Shown here in pieces: positions 45,312-58,100 of a DNA stretch of 64,000 bases (position 1 is the first letter of the stretch; the number at the start of each line of letters is the position of its first letter). The DNA is from Nageia nagi (Eukaryota; Pinophyta), in NCBI GenBank assembly GCA_050084985.1, contig JBITNC010000001.1:78368001-78432000 (forward strand). The letters are read 5' to 3'. The notes beneath the pieces were generated by a model, which worked only from the letters and a program-made list of their open reading frames with translations, had not been told where the DNA came from and ran no database searches. The translations under genes and the position numbers were made by a program.

Positions 45312-45500
45312 TTTCTAGCAAGAAGTTTAAGGCAATGATTCTTTGTAAATTTATAGGTAAATGGAGGATATTTTTGTTTCTATGGGAGATATCTATGGAT
45401 AATTCTATGATAGCTCTATCTTCCAATATCTTAGTTTTTTAAACCAAGGTTTTTGTTGAATACCTCTTTGATCAGCAATTAGGTGGGCACTTTTACTCTT
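45312..45500 (-). pseudogene. E6 extra sense ORF, N-terminal flank of the G4 insertion
   Basis: The minus-strand frame reads KILEDRAIIELSIDISHR and LQRIIALNFLLER and then joins YQGWE at 37872 in phase. It begins shortly after the integrase stop near 45628, so it may be a separate ORF or a pol extension. Function unknown. Confidence 0.5.
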
Positions 45501-45625
45501 TTTTGATATCATTTTCTATTTCAAATGCATTAAATATGTATAAGTCTTTAAAAAAAATACTTTTTATTAATTTTTTAACTAAAAAAGCTTATTTACAATA
45601 CATACAACTTATAATTAAAACAAAA

Positions 45626-46960
45626 TTAATTAACTATAGAAAGGATGAAGATGCATGATATTTATGGGTTCATACTCTTCATTACCTTCCATATCAACTA
45701 TATGATAAGCCCTAGATCCAAATTTTATTTTAATCATGTAAGAAGCTAACCAATTAGGAGAGAACTTAGCATGAAGCTATTGTTCCATTCGAAGAACTTT
45801 GTTGGTTCTCTTTTAAAACTAAGTCTCCTATGTTAAATTTGTGAGTTTTAACTTTTTTATCGAAGGCTCTTTTAATATGATTTTGATAAGTACATAAAAT
45901 GTTCCAATGCATTAACTCTTCTTTCATATCAAAGTAGTAATTGATTTAATCTTATTTGATGAATTGCTTCATAAATGATATAATATTGTAATGCAATTCA
46001 TAAAGAAGGAATTTCTATTTCTAAGGGTTATACCACTTCAGCCCCGTAAACTAAGTAAAATGGGGTTTCCCCATTAGGAGTTTGAATACTAGTTCGATAA
46101 GCCCATAATGCATGTGGTATTCTTGCATGCCTATCTCAGTGGGATTCATCAATCATTTTTAATAGAATGCTATGAATAGTTTTGTTTGTAGCTTTAGCTT
46201 GACTATTCCTTTGAGGATAGTAAGGAGTTGAGAAGCTTAAAAAGATACAATATCCTTTACATAAAGCTTGAACTTCCTTTTTTTTGAAATTTTTTCAATT
46301 ATCAATGATAATTTGGTCCAATTTTTCAAAATGATATATAATGTGATTCTATATGAATTTTACTATCTTTAGTCCTTTTGTTGAAATCATAGGAATAACT
46401 TCTACCCATTTTGTAAAATATTCTATAGCAATTATTATAAACTTATGACCTCTTGAAGAAATAGGAGACATTTGACCTATTAAATCTAATACCCATCTTG
46501 ATAATGGCCATAATGATTGCATGGATTGTAACATATGTGAGGTTTGATTAAATAGATTCACATGTTATTGACATTTAACATATTTTCTAACATATTCCAT
46601 GCAGTCACATTCCATAGTAGGCTAGTAATATCCCATACGCATTAATCATTTTGTGATTTCAAAGCCACTAAAATGTCCTCCATAAATTCTTTCATGTGTG
46701 CATGAAATAAAAATTTGTGAATTGGCCCACTCTAAATATATTAGCAATATTCTATCAAAACCCCTATGGTATAAGACATCTCTCATCATGCAGAAGTGAA
46801 AAGCTTTTATCTTGAATTCTTTTCAAGATGATTTTGTAAAGTCTTTAGCTAATAACCCATCTCTTAAGAATTTGAACAATTGTGCATGCCATAAATTTTT
46901 ATCTTCTATTGCAATGTCTAAGACTACATATTCAACTTCATCTAATTCTATTGAGGATTG
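45626..46960 (-). pseudogene. E6 integrase
   Basis: The minus-strand translation shows MGYYWPTMECDCMEYVRKY (zinc domain, one Cys changed to Tyr), WPLSRWVLDLIGQMSP with the first Asp (open at 46349-46561), IIIDN with the second Asp, and QAKATNKTI where the third catalytic residue, Glu, is Lys. ALWAYRTSIQTP, FYLVYGAEVV and the terminal INIMHLHPFYS before TAA match the gypsy integrase C-terminus. With the Glu lost and stops present it cannot be active. Confidence 0.87.
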
Positions 46961-46999
46961 AATGATTTGAACAATTTCAATAGGGATCATTTTTTATCA

Positions 47000-47410
47000 G
47001 GGTTTTCAAGCATTAAAGACTTTATGGAAGCCATAGCATTAGTAAATCAATTAATTGATTATGGTGTTGTTTCTAAATCATATTTTTTAAAAAATAATAA
47101 AACTATTTTTCACTAATCTCTTATATTTTTGCAACAAAGGTTCCTTACATTGGAAGATCTCTTTGACTTGATTTATGATTAACAACGAATCACTAATAAA
47201 TTTTAACTTTTCAATTTTAATTTTATAGCAATTTCAATAGATAAGATAAAGCTTTGTACTAGGCATTATTATTTGTATAAGGAATATGAAGTTTGAAATG
47301 AATTGGGTATGGGAACTCCTTGGGGTGTAACAAAAAAAACACCAACACCCCCACTTTTCTCACATCTTGACCCATCAAAATATATTATCATATCCCAATC
47401 TTCTTCAGAT
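47000..47410 (-). pseudogene. E6 second (archaeal-type) RNase H
   Basis: The minus strand reads MIIYFDGSRCEKSGGVGVFF (first Asp) and continues to SFQTSYSLYK, then a degenerate part including FVVNHKSSQRD. It sits between the RT-linked RNase H and the integrase, as in E3 (11840-12400). The first catalytic region is clear; the others are damaged by stops. Confidence 0.78.
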
Positions 47411-47432
47411 TCTATGGGAATTTCTATTTCAT

Positions 47433-47880
47433 CTAATTGAAATACATTTCATTTGGTAATTCTATGATGATTGGATTATTGTTAGATAATGGTGCCTCAA
47501 TGAGGTAATCAATGATGAGTTGTCCTTTAATTGATTTTTGACTTATGAAAAGTAAGTTAAATTCAGTTAGATGCATGATCCATTTAGATGTTCTTACATT
47601 TTGATAAATTTTATTCATCATGTATTTTAAAGAATCAGCTTTAGAAATTACATATGTGGTATGGTTTAGCATGTAATGTATTAATTTTTTTGTTGCAAAT
47701 ACTATTGCTAGATACAACTTTTTTAAATACACATATTTGATCTCATAACCAACTAAAGTTTGACTAAGGTAATATATTGCTTGTTCTTTACTATCCTTAT
47801 TGTTTTGAGAAAGCATAGTTTCTAAGGCTATTTTTGTAGCTAGTATATATAACAAGAATGGTTATCTAGGTTTAGGTGGT
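47433..47880 (-). pseudogene. E6 RT-linked RNase H
   Basis: A 140-codon open stretch (47433-47855). Its pattern (AIYYLSQTLVGYEIKYVYLK, KLYLAIVFATKKLIHYML, then KSIKGQLIIDYLIEAPL) is the Ty3/gypsy RNase H and its tail. The catalytic residues are not all clear, consistent with relaxed function of this domain in elements that have a second RNase H. Confidence 0.8.
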
Positions 47881-48049
47881 ACTAAAATGGGTGGTGAAAG
47901 CAGATAGCATTCAATCTCATAAAATGGCTCTTGTTGTTCATTGCCCCAGTGAAAGATAATACCCTTCTTCAAAAGTTTGTTAAAAGGTTTGCACTTATCT
48001 AATAATTGAGAAATGAAATGTCATATGGCCTACAACTTACCCTATAGGC

Positions 48050-48870
48050 TTTATAATTGTTTTATATTTGAGGGGGAGACATATTTGTTATTGCTTTTAT
48101 TTTGTTAGGATCTACTTCAATCCCTCATATAGAGAGAATGAAACCTAATAATTTCCTAGATGTTACCCCAAAAACACACTTATTTAGGTTTAGTCAAATA
48201 TTATGTTCTAGTAACCTATCAAATATTTTAATGAGCACTTTAGGGTGATCATCTCATGTTTTTGATTTAGCCAGTACATAATCTACATAATCTTCTACAA
48301 TATCATGCATGTAATCATGGAAGATGTATGTCATTGCTCTTTGATAAGTAGCTCCAGCATTTTTTAATCCAAAAGCTATTACTCTATAATAGAATGTTTC
48401 CCATGGTGTTGTAAATGTGGTATTATGCTGGTCTTCTGATGCTACCTTAATTTGATTGTACCTTGAAAATCCATCCATGAGTGACAACATTTCATATCTT
48501 ATAGTAGAATCAACCAAGCTATCTATGTTTGGCAAGGGGAAGTCATCCTTAGGACATGCTTTGTTTAGATCTCAAAAATTTGTGCATATTCTAATATTTC
48601 CAATGGATTTTTTTAACTAGTACCATATTGAAAATCCAATTATAATAATCAATTGAGTGAATAAACTGGGCTTCTAAAAGCTTCTACAACTCCTCTTTTA
48701 CCATTAAGGTGATTATAGGATGCATTTTTTGTAGTTTTTGTTTAACAAGTTTTGCACCTTGTTTAATACCAAGGTTATGCACTACTAAATTAGGATCAAG
48801 AGAGGCATATCAACATATGACCATGCAAATATTTCCTATTTTTCCTTAAGTATTATAATGAACTCTTTTC
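48050..48870 (-). pseudogene. E6 reverse transcriptase
   Basis: Open at 48254-48535: MPNIDSLVDSTIRYEMLSLM then DGFSRYNQIKVA, FTTPWETFYYRVIAFGLKNA, GATYQRAMTYIF and EDYVDYVLAKSKT. The palm Asp in LMDGFS is kept, but the catalytic YVDD is YVDY (near 48273-48288), losing the second Asp. Upstream parts (48540-48870) are frameshifted. Confidence 0.86.
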
Positions 48871-49600
48871 TTTCATCTTTAGTAAGGGAATTTCCTAATT
48901 GAATTATTTTAGGGCTATTAGGTTCATTACTTAAATTAATTTTGATATTTTCTTCAATTAACATGTGAGATCCCTCTTCTAATTGGTTGGGAATCATAAT
49001 CCAATTATCATTGACATTATATTCTTCATCTTTAGCTTCATACTGATCATCCAAAGTAGTATTGACATTCAAGTTTATAGTTTGTAAGATTGTATCTATT
49101 TCTTTGAAATCCTAAATTGTAGGTTGTTTAGGAATTAATGTAAAATATGCAATTTCTTCATCTACCAAAAAGTATGAAGAAGAACTACTTGAATTTATTG
49201 AGTCTAATGTCTCAAACTCGTCACTTTTAGACCAATCAAAGTTCATTTAAGGTATTAGATTATCACATATTTCTACAATTCTACCATGTTCATTGATATA
49301 TCAAAGAATAACCCTCTCAAGAATAATGTTTCAAACTCTATGTCATCTTGATTTTTCATCCACTTAGGTACTTTAGATAAACTTTCATATGTCATGGGCT
49401 CAAGTTTTAATTAGTTATCTTGAAACTAGATACTCCTTAATTTTTGCTCTTATAACCTAATCCTATCTTATCATTGGGTAATTGATAATGAATATTAATG
49501 GTGTATATAGGTCCTTTTTTGTATCATCTTAAACCTTATCCTTTCCAATGACACCTATCAAAGTATCTTTGGAAAAATTTTTTACATCTAGTGACAATTA
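48871..49600 (-). pseudogene. E6 pol spacer before RT
   Basis: Minus-strand coding-like frames (48836-49072, acidic, with EEGSHMLIEENIKINLSNEP) link protease region to RT. No catalytic motif. Confidence 0.5.
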
Positions 49601-49602
49601 TT

Positions 49603-50270
49603 CTAATGAATCACAAAAGGCACCTTCATTAAACTAAGGATAGGTGGTTCCTTAGGACCTTGATATACAAAAAGTGTTTGATTAGGTAATTTTCCCAATG
49701 GTACTAGTTTCCCTACCACACAAGGAGACTCTTTAGGTCTTCCTATTTCTTGAGCTATAGGAATATTAAAAATGACATCATCAATAGTGAATTCTCCTAT
49801 TCCATAATTAGTTAATTTTATGGTTATAGGATAAATATCTGATGATTTATCTCTTATTGTACCATCATTATATATTTTATTTATTGAACAAGAGGCTTTT
49901 GATGATGAAGCTTTGTTTACTTCATCCAAATTTTGTGCTCTTTCTTCCCATGTTTGGTTTTCCAATATTTTTGGTTTTATTTTTAGTAATGAATCCCTAT
50001 TAATATTTGGTGTACAAGGTATTTTAGGATGAATAAGATCTTTTCCATTTAAATAAATTGGAGAAACACCATTCTTTATCGATATTTGCTATTGATACCT
50101 TTTCAAGAACCATGGGTAGTGTAAAATAATGAGTAGATGGAAAAGCAATCTCTCTTGAAATATGTGTAAGATTCCAATAAGAGTAAGAATTTTCATCACC
50201 AAGTACATAGTATACTATCCCATCATAAATGTATTTCAAATAATTATGATATGTTGACGGGACACATTGC
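49603..50270 (-). pseudogene. E6 protease C-terminus and pol linker
   Basis: Open frames 50024-50272 and 49603-49965. The first gives CVPSTYHNYLKYIYDGIVYY, the trailing part of the Tat-type protease (compare IPYILYILIKFYHDG in E3). The second carries YGIGEFTIDDVIFNIPIAQE, the linker that E3 also has. Function beyond linkage unknown. Confidence 0.65.
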
Positions 50271-50940
50271 ATATCGCTAATCTATGATCTTCCTAAGAGT
50301 AAGTTGTATTATGTTATATCTCCTTCAATAACCTATAATAATGTTTGTATGGTTTCAGATCCTATAGTGATGGGAATGATATAGATTCCATTTTGAGCAC
50401 AAAGCATCATTAAAAGCTCTTAATTGTAAGTAAGGCACACATATGTATGAGAAAGGAAGATTCAAGTTCTTATAGGTAGTTGTAGAAATGATATTTATTG
50501 CAAAACCTTCATCTATTAATATTCTTTAAAAGCCTTCCTATCTATCTTGGCTATGATATGTAATGGGGGATCTTGACATTATGAATGGTTTGATTGCCTA
50601 ACGTCATGATCATAGAAGGAAATAGTGGGTTTTTGGCTTGTTTTAATATTTCTCATAAAGGACATAAAACTTTCAGGATCATTAATATCTAATTCAATTA
50701 TTTACAACAATTGGTTCATAGCTTCTCTATGATTTTTAGGTTGTTGTAACAACTCAAACAAGGACATCTTTACTTGTGAGTTTCTTAACTTATGTTGCAA
50801 AGCTCCTTTTATTAAAATCTTAAGAAGTTGAGATCTAGGTATATTTGGTTGTATAATACCATCATTTGCTTGATTGTTGTAAATATTAGCTTGCTTCCCT
50901 TTCACCCTTTGGGCTCTTATGGTTATACTTACCATAGCAA
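50271..50940 (-). pseudogene. E6 Tat-type protease
   Basis: The upstream linker SLFELLQQPKNHREAMNQLL (open at 50702-50935) is followed by RILIDEGFAINIIS, the protease active-site region. The catalytic triad reads Asp-Glu-Gly instead of Asp-Gly/Ser-Gly. Several stops and frame changes are needed to read it through. The order linker, protease, RT matches E3. Confidence 0.72.
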
Positions 50941-53065
50941 CAAAGGTAGAAGCATCTTGAAACCATTTGTGTGTTACTTGATTTTGGTGTATTTGTGATG
51001 CTATAGTATTTGCTTGATGTTGAGGAAGAGGACTATGATATATTCCTAGATTTTGATTAGAAATAGTCGATGGGTTGTCTACTTGTAATCTTCCTTGATT
51101 AATTAAATATTGAACCTTATGTTGTAATATTCTACATTTGCCAATGGTATGGCCCTTTTGGTGATGATATTGACAATAATCACTCTCATTATACCATTTG
51201 CTATCTCTTGAATCTTATCTTTAAGGCTATATTTCAAGCAATGATCATTTGATGGTCCATTAATTTTTTCAAAATATCATACAGAGATTCAGTCAAAGGA
51301 GTAAACTTCTAGGGGGTGGCCTAGGTTTTATTTCTTTAGTTTGTGGAGTGGTATATTTTACAAAAGGTTTGATTCTTCATATTTAAGATAAAAAGCTTTA
51401 TTAACATGCATTGGTTTAATTGATTATTTAGCATGATTTCTATTTCTAACATAATGCTTTTTCTTTTAACCCTTTAATTCTCCATCTTGGATCTTAACCT
51501 TTTCAAGTACAACAACTTGAGAGATTGCTTTTGCAAATGTCTTGTGTTGTTAAATAAATAACTTAATAGCAATGGGTATTAGGCAATTTTGACTAAACAT
51601 TTTCTCTAGTTCTTCTTATGATAAAGTATAAGGCATACTTGTCAAAATTACCCTCCATCTTGAAATGAAATCTATAACTATCTCATCCTAAAATTGTTGC
51701 AATCTTGTGAGGTTAGTTATGGAGGTTTTATATTTGATATTTATCTTAAAGTGTTCTAAGAATAAATTAGCCAATTGCACATATGTTTTGATGCTATTTT
51801 CTATTAAGTTATTGTACCAATCCATTGCTTGCCTAACAAGTGTCATTGGAAAGATACGTAACATCAAAGCATCATTGTTGGAAATTACATAACTTGAATA
51901 TTTAAAATGTATCAGATGTTCTTTAGGGTCATTTCCTTGAAAGATTCAATTTTTGTAATCTCAAATTTGAAAGGGATATTAGTCTGAGGAACACTAAGTT
52001 GTATGGGCTCATTACAAATTGTTTCATAGGAGATTTTATGCTTGTTTTGTTGGCATGACATTTTCTCAATATTTATTAACCTTTCATCAAAATCATTAGT
52101 TAGTTGTGTGGGAACAATAGGATTTTTATTTTTCTTGTTACCTTATCTTTTTCCATTTGTTGAAAATGATTGATAACATCTTTCGAATGGTGTTTGATCA
52201 CCATAATAATTTTTATTATATGGTGGAGTAGGTGGACATGGTTGATGTGGAGGCAACTATCATTACCCCTATTGATATAAAGGTGTAAGAGTATGATTTT
52301 TTTGAACTTCATATCTAGACCAAGGAAAAGGAGGCCTTGGATTTATTTTTTATCCATGTAAAACCTTCTTTTTTATAGGTAAATAATGATTTTGATTTTT
52401 ATGATTTTTATGTCCTTAGGGAGATAAGAATCTTGCTATAGGAGGCAACTTTCTATTATCTACTATTTTTTTATTAGGTCTATTCTAAATTTAGTTTTAA
52501 ACCTATTATTTTGAGGTTACCCCAGAGGTGTTTTACTTTGATATGTGAGAAACACAAATTGTGTTTGTAAACATGGATCTTGTCCTAATCTTCTAGGTTG
52601 GTTCAATTTTTATGGATTTGGATTGTATAAAATGATTTGTTGGTCATTCAGAAGTTGTTTTTGATTTTGATTTGATCTAGACACATACAATGGTATTTCT
52701 CCTACCTTATATATTAAAGGATCAATATTTCTCTTATGTCTTTGTTCAAGGATCCTGTGACTAGTTCTTGGGGTAGTATGAGTAGTACTAGGATCTACAT
52801 AACTCGTGGTAGAAGAAACATAACTAGTACTAGGGGTAGGTATATTAGTTTTTAAAATATAATAAGCATCATTATACACCCTAGCATGGATTCTTAGTTT
52901 AGGTTCATGAGTAGCCATATGTATCAAAATTCTATCATCAAACTCATTCATCCTTCTAGATATGGTGGAGAGGAAATAAGAGATTTTATTAAACCAAAGG
53001 TTATAAGGATGTAATTTATTTAAAAAATAATTTGAAACTAATTTATTATGAAATTCATGATGCAA
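50941..53065 (-). pseudogene. E6 gag
   Basis: The minus strand shows the Gag core at 51540-51900 (LRIFPMTLVRQAMDWYNNLI, then LANLFLEHFKINI and ISRWRVILTSMPYTLS) and a nucleocapsid motif YCQYHHQKGHTIGKC near 51130-51175. The N-terminal region is open for 151 codons at 52610-53065 and is rich in Ser/Thr/Pro (STSYVSSTTSYVDPSTTHTT). Stops and frameshifts separate these pieces. Confidence 0.78.
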
Positions 53066-54355
53066 AACTAAATATATAACTTATTCCTTAGTACATTCTT
53101 TACAACCTTCATGGAGTTATTCTTGCAAAATTTAGAACCTAAACTTATACTTTTATCCATTGGATTGAATCATATTATCTAACATTGGATTTTTAACTTG
53201 CAGTATATTTTGGCTTTCATTTTATTCAAGGCATAAACATATGTTAGATTTATTATTTATAATAATTATTCCATGGTATTTCTACATATATTTTAAGTAC
53301 CTTTCCACATTACAATTTGTTAGATTTATTATGTATAAAAATGAGCCACTTATTTCTTTGATTCATAATATTTTGCTATAACTTTTACTTCAATAAATGA
53401 TGTAATTTTCTTTATAATAAAGGAACAAAAATATTCCTCCATACATAAGAAATAATTATTTAGATTTATAAGTTATGGATTTAACAAATATATCCTTCAA
53501 AATATTGTATTCTTATAGATCATTCATGGTTATCCTTTGGGCTATACTTGCAACAAATACTTCTCTCTTTAAAAACTTTCTATGATAAAATGTCTAAAAT
53601 TTATCTCTTTTATATATACCTACAAAATATTAAGTTATATGACCTTGGAGAAATTGAGTAGAAAGAATTCACCAAGCACTTTGGAATCTAGATAAATAAG
53701 AATGAATCTATATGTTTGCTTTTATAACACTTAAAGTGACTCCTATATCAAAATATCATAAATATTTTACCTTTATTATGCCTAATTAAGTTAGAGTATA
53801 TAACATTCTCCAAATCAACTTACTCATGTGAATATTTATTCTTTGATATACCCTTTGGTTTATCTTATCATTGATAGTTGAACTTATATTTTGAAATTTA
53901 GATTCCACACATTGGTTTGTCATCATGTGTTATAACCAAAATAATTGAATTATTAGGGTTTAATTATAATATTAAATTACAACCAATAATAATGGAATTC
54001 AAAAATATCATATTCCTATTACTTATTAAAGAAATTCAATATGAATTATGATAATATCAAAAGATATTCAATTAACATTAACCTATTAAACCTAGATTTA
54101 AATGAACTTACAAACTTGTTACTTTACCTATCATGGATATTGTAGCTAATAATCAACTTAAAGTGGTCAATGATGAATCATTACCATGAATGGAATCACC
54201 AAGACTATACTCCACAAAGAACCACCACTTAAGGTGGATCATCATTTCTTGATGTCCCTCACAATATATGTAAGAGCCTTCATTCATCATCATGGTATCC
54301 TCTTCTAAGCTAGGTTTCTTATGCAGGATGAATGGAAAGATCACATGAATGTAGT
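53066..54355 (-). other. E6 leader and presumed 5' LTR, decayed
   Basis: No coding signal. By position it should hold the E6 PBS and part of the 5' LTR, but no PBS could be recognised. Confidence 0.35.
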
Positions 54356-54665
54356 ATTTAGAGTATAAAAAAATCAATATATGATATGTGGTGTTGTCAA
54401 AACATTGGTCAATAGGAATAAATATGTTTACCACCTATCAAGAATTCCATATCATGTCATGGTTTCTCATGTACAACCCTTCCACCTTTATAGGTAGAGA
54501 GTCTAGTGCGAAGGCTCCTCCTTGGGCTTATATTGTTATAATTCCAAGACTCTTTCTTGGGCTTATCTTTCGGATGACTTGTTACCATAAAATATAAAGG
54601 TATTGAGTGTACATGATAAAAAGAGCATTAAATGATTTAAATAAATAAATCACTTCAAATACCTA
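54356..54665 (-). repeat. E6 5' LTR remnant
   Basis: Aligns with 30242-30540 through GAGTATAAAAAAAT, CACCTATCAAG, AAGGCTCCTCCTTGGGCTTA and CATAAAATATAAAGGTA. Similarity stops at about 54665, and the TGTAGACATC LTR start is absent, so the outer part was lost or replaced. Confidence 0.7.
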
Positions 54666-54959
54666 AAAGGTGTATTTTAATTAAAATAAACTTCCTTTTT
54701 AGGAGTTAACACATACTACACTTTGAATATGATTTGATTCTTTTGGTAAAAAGAAAATTAAAGCCTAATTCAATGTATAATAAATATAAAGTAATAAAAT
54801 ACTCCTTGAATTATGTATTCATGATGGTAGCTTAGATACCCCATTTTTACCAATATCTTGCCCCTGTTTGGCTTGGTTACATCATGATGAACCTCTCATC
54901 ATAGATGCAATCTAAGAAAAAGATAAAGAAACCTTAATGAACTTAAAATAAAAAAAAAT
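54666..54959. other. Unassigned spacer between E6 and E7
   Basis: AT-rich, no gene. GCCCCTGTTTGGCTTGG near 54870 is the only less biased stretch. Confidence 0.4.
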
Positions 54960-57146
54960 TGTTGATCTAATGGAGACATTGAGAGGGGTATGAATCAATG
55001 TGTTTTTAAAATTTTAGACTTATTTCACATATCAAACTATTCAACAATTATTTTGAAACCAAAACTCACATCCACAAAGCATTCAACACATAACACCATA
55101 TTTATAGTAGAAAGCTAATGTGGAAAAAATCACTATGTAAAATGGACTACTTGATCTCCTAATCAAATCCAACCAAAATGGTTTACCTCTTACAATGTTG
55201 GATAATACCTAGTGTCAGTATTAGCACCCACTAATCCTATTTTGCAGAAACCATTGCAAAGCAAATACAACTTTTGACTAACCACCCACTTACCTTTTAC
55301 AATCATCATAAAAATATGACATATGAAATTCCTTCGCTATTACAAAATCCTTAATGGTTCAAGTTCATATAATCTTCTTTTCTATTGTTATCCTCCTTCA
55401 TACTTTTCACACCATACTTCTCTTCTCCTCTCTCACATATTCAGTTCTCCACTCTACACACTCTTATAATTGCAACAACAATAGTCATTTCAATCACCTT
55501 GCAATCCTATCTCCATTCATTGATTCTTTCTTTATATTAGTTGCATGTTGATCTCTTTTCCTCATTGGTTACATGCATTGGCTTTACATTTTTCATGACA
55601 TTCAATCGTAGATGGAGCATCATGCATTTTCCTTCTTGAGATTTGACCCCCTTTTCTAGATTTCATCATTGCTAAAGGCTTTAGAAAATCATATTAGGTC
55701 TTCACTAACCACATAATTCATCCTACCTCTACATTACCTACATCTGATGCTATGTATCACTTATCTAAATAATGCACACTTCCTCTACATAATCATCATG
55801 TTCACTACATAAGGTTCAATCTTTTCACCACATAAATCCTGGGTTGTCCACATAATATCTCTACATAAGGTATATACTCTCTATATAAGTCTTGAATCTT
55901 CTACATAATATTATATCTATTCATCCAAATTCATTTCTCCTTCCTAAGTCTCTATATGATCTCTCAGTTTACTTATTGATGATGTTACTATCATCTAAGA
56001 TATAGTTCAAAACCTCTATATAAACTTTGGATAATCTACTTTAATATCTGCATAATGCTTCCAGCCACTTCCTATATCTCTGTACATAAGCTTGTCTCTA
56101 TGTACATATGCCAACTCTTCTCCACATAGGATCATTCCTCTTTAAATCACTATTCAATCTCTTGGATGTGTACCAATACTCAATCTTTGCTAAATTTACA
56201 TTTTGGATAATCATTGACTTGTTCACATAGTGTATTTCATCTTTGTATTCACCCCAAGGTAACTTGCATCTAAACCAAATCATTTCTTAGTGTATTATGA
56301 AGAATCCACACTCTAGATAGTGCTAATATTATCAAGCTCATTCACATTCTAGAAACATAATGATACTTAGGAAATATGCACTTTAGAATACATTGAAATC
56401 ATTAAGCTTATATGTACCCTAAAAATACAATGATACTAAGGAAATCTGTATTCCAAAAATGTGCTTATGTCACCATATTTCTTTGCACCTCAAAAACTCA
56501 AAAATAAAAAGAAAATATGCACTATAAAAGTTATTGACATCATAGGGTTTCTTTGCATTTGAGAAACATATTCCTTATTCACATAGGCATTTAAGCCTTT
56601 GGATAAAGCTTCTTTTCTCTACAACATCATTTGGTGGCCTTCACCTTCACTATATCATCATCTGATCAATCTTCACCTTCACTACATCATCATCCAATAG
56701 TATTCACTTTCATGCATTATAATATTTGATTCTAGTAGAGATCTGATGACATTAGTATGGATGAACCTTTCTTAAATGGTTGAAAAATAATATATTGTTA
56801 TACTTGGCCATTTTACCTATTATTTGATTTTGGAAGAGATATGGTAGAATTGGAGAGATTGAGTTTTTCTAGAAAGGTAAAAAAATAGAATAAGTCATTT
56901 TATAGCAAATTTTTCCTAATAGTGTATTTTCCTCTTCATTTGATTTGTAAAAAAATCCAACATAATCTTTCCTATAAATATTTTTGAAACTTCAACACAA
57001 TATGTTCTTCCTCTTAGATACTTAGTAAACCTTCCCTTACACTTCTCATATACATTTCAAAATAATTTCACTTGATTCCTTTTAACATTATGGCATATGT
57101 GTAGATTCCTTTGATAACAATGATAACACCAACACAAGCATAAGCA
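54960..57146 (-). repeat. E7 3' LTR (about 2.2 kb)
   Basis: Matches 62398-64000 from its left end (TGTTGATCTAATGGAGACAT against TATTGATCTAATGGAGACAC). It contains short degenerate repeats around CTACATAAGG/CTACATAAT (55730-56060) and ~70-bp repeats around ATGATACTAAGGAAAT (56350-56560). The right end is set by the PPT and could vary by several bases. On the minus strand a TATA-like CTATAAATAT lies near 55098-55107. Confidence 0.82.
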
Positions 57147-57159
57147 TATGGTTAAAAAT

Positions 57160-57172
57160 CCCCCCCTTTGGC
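57160..57172 (-). other. E7 polypurine tract
   Basis: Minus-strand GCCAAAGGGGGGG lies between the RNase H tail and the 3' LTR. Confidence 0.8.
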
Positions 57173-57339
57173 ATTATTTTCAAAACTCTTTATTAGTTTA
57201 GACATATTATTCTTCCCCTTTTTGTTACTAATGATAAAGGATAGTCTTCTTCCCAAGACTCCCCCTAATTCTTGTACACACACATCCTCTGTAACAAAAT
57301 GAAAATAATCCCCCTAAGCATGTGATGTTCCAAGTATGA

Positions 57340-58100
57340 TTTAATGCTTGGGAATGGTGTAAAATCTAGCTTTTGGTGAATATATTCAAATACATACTTT
57401 GTAAATGATTTGTAAGTATTTCTACTACTTATTAAATAGTAGGAACAAAATTTAGCTATACTTCTCCATCAACAACTTTATATATCAAGAAATGATATCT
57501 TATAGCTATGTACTTTGTTTGAGAGTGCATAAAAGGATTATTGGATATGTTAATAGCACTAGTGTTATCATACAACAAGGGGATATGTTCACTTCAAGCA
57601 ATACCAAGTTCCTTTAGTATTTTCTTCATCCATAATACTTGAGTATAACATGATACTATTGCCATATATTCTACTTTAGATATGCTAAGGGAGACCGAGT
57701 CTTATTTTTTACTATGCCAAGATAATAATTTCTCATCCAAATAGAAATCACTACCACTTGTGCTCTTTCTATAATATACACATCTTACCTAGTCACTATT
57801 TGAGTATATAATTAGAGTGAATTCCTTTCATCTAGGATACCATAATCCAAACTCCATTGTCCCTTTGAGATGTTGAAATATCCTCTTAATTGCTATAACA
57901 TAGGTTTCATTAGAGTTTACTTGAAATGTAACCACCATGAAAAGAGCTTGCAATATGTCCAATCTTGTTTTTGTTAGGCACAATAAACTCCCTATCATAG
58001 ATCTATACATTGTGTTATCAACTAATTGTGACTTATCATCCTTGCTAAGTTTACATCTAGCTGTCATGGGAGTACCAACAAGCTTGCTATCTTCCATAGT
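57340..58100 (-). pseudogene. E7 RT end and RNase H
   Basis: Open at 57828-58097 (VGTPMTARCKLSKDD, then YRSMIGSLLCLTKTRLDILQ and IKRIFQHLKGTMEFGLWYPR). RNase H follows with YSNSDWVRC, RKSTSGSDFYL, a SISKVEYMA stretch (copia usually has Glu-Ala-Glu here) and YDNTSAINISNNP. The tail to LNFVPTI and ILTNHLQ comes before the PPT. Several acidic catalytic positions are altered. Confidence 0.83.

Larger units (their letters stand above)
30242..54665 (-). mobile_element. E6: long Tat-type Ty3/gypsy element with extra ORFs, interrupted by G4
   Basis: On the minus strand from the right: diverged 5' LTR remnant, gag, protease, RT, RNase H, second RNase H, integrase, an extra sense ORF, an antisense PMD ORF, PPT and 3' LTR. 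The segment 30242-30540 matches 54356-54665, which supports the two ends being LTRs of one element. Without G4 the element is about 17 kb. The dual RNase H and the antisense ORF between pol and the 3' LTR fit the Tat lineage. The outer boundaries are uncertain. Confidence 0.72.
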
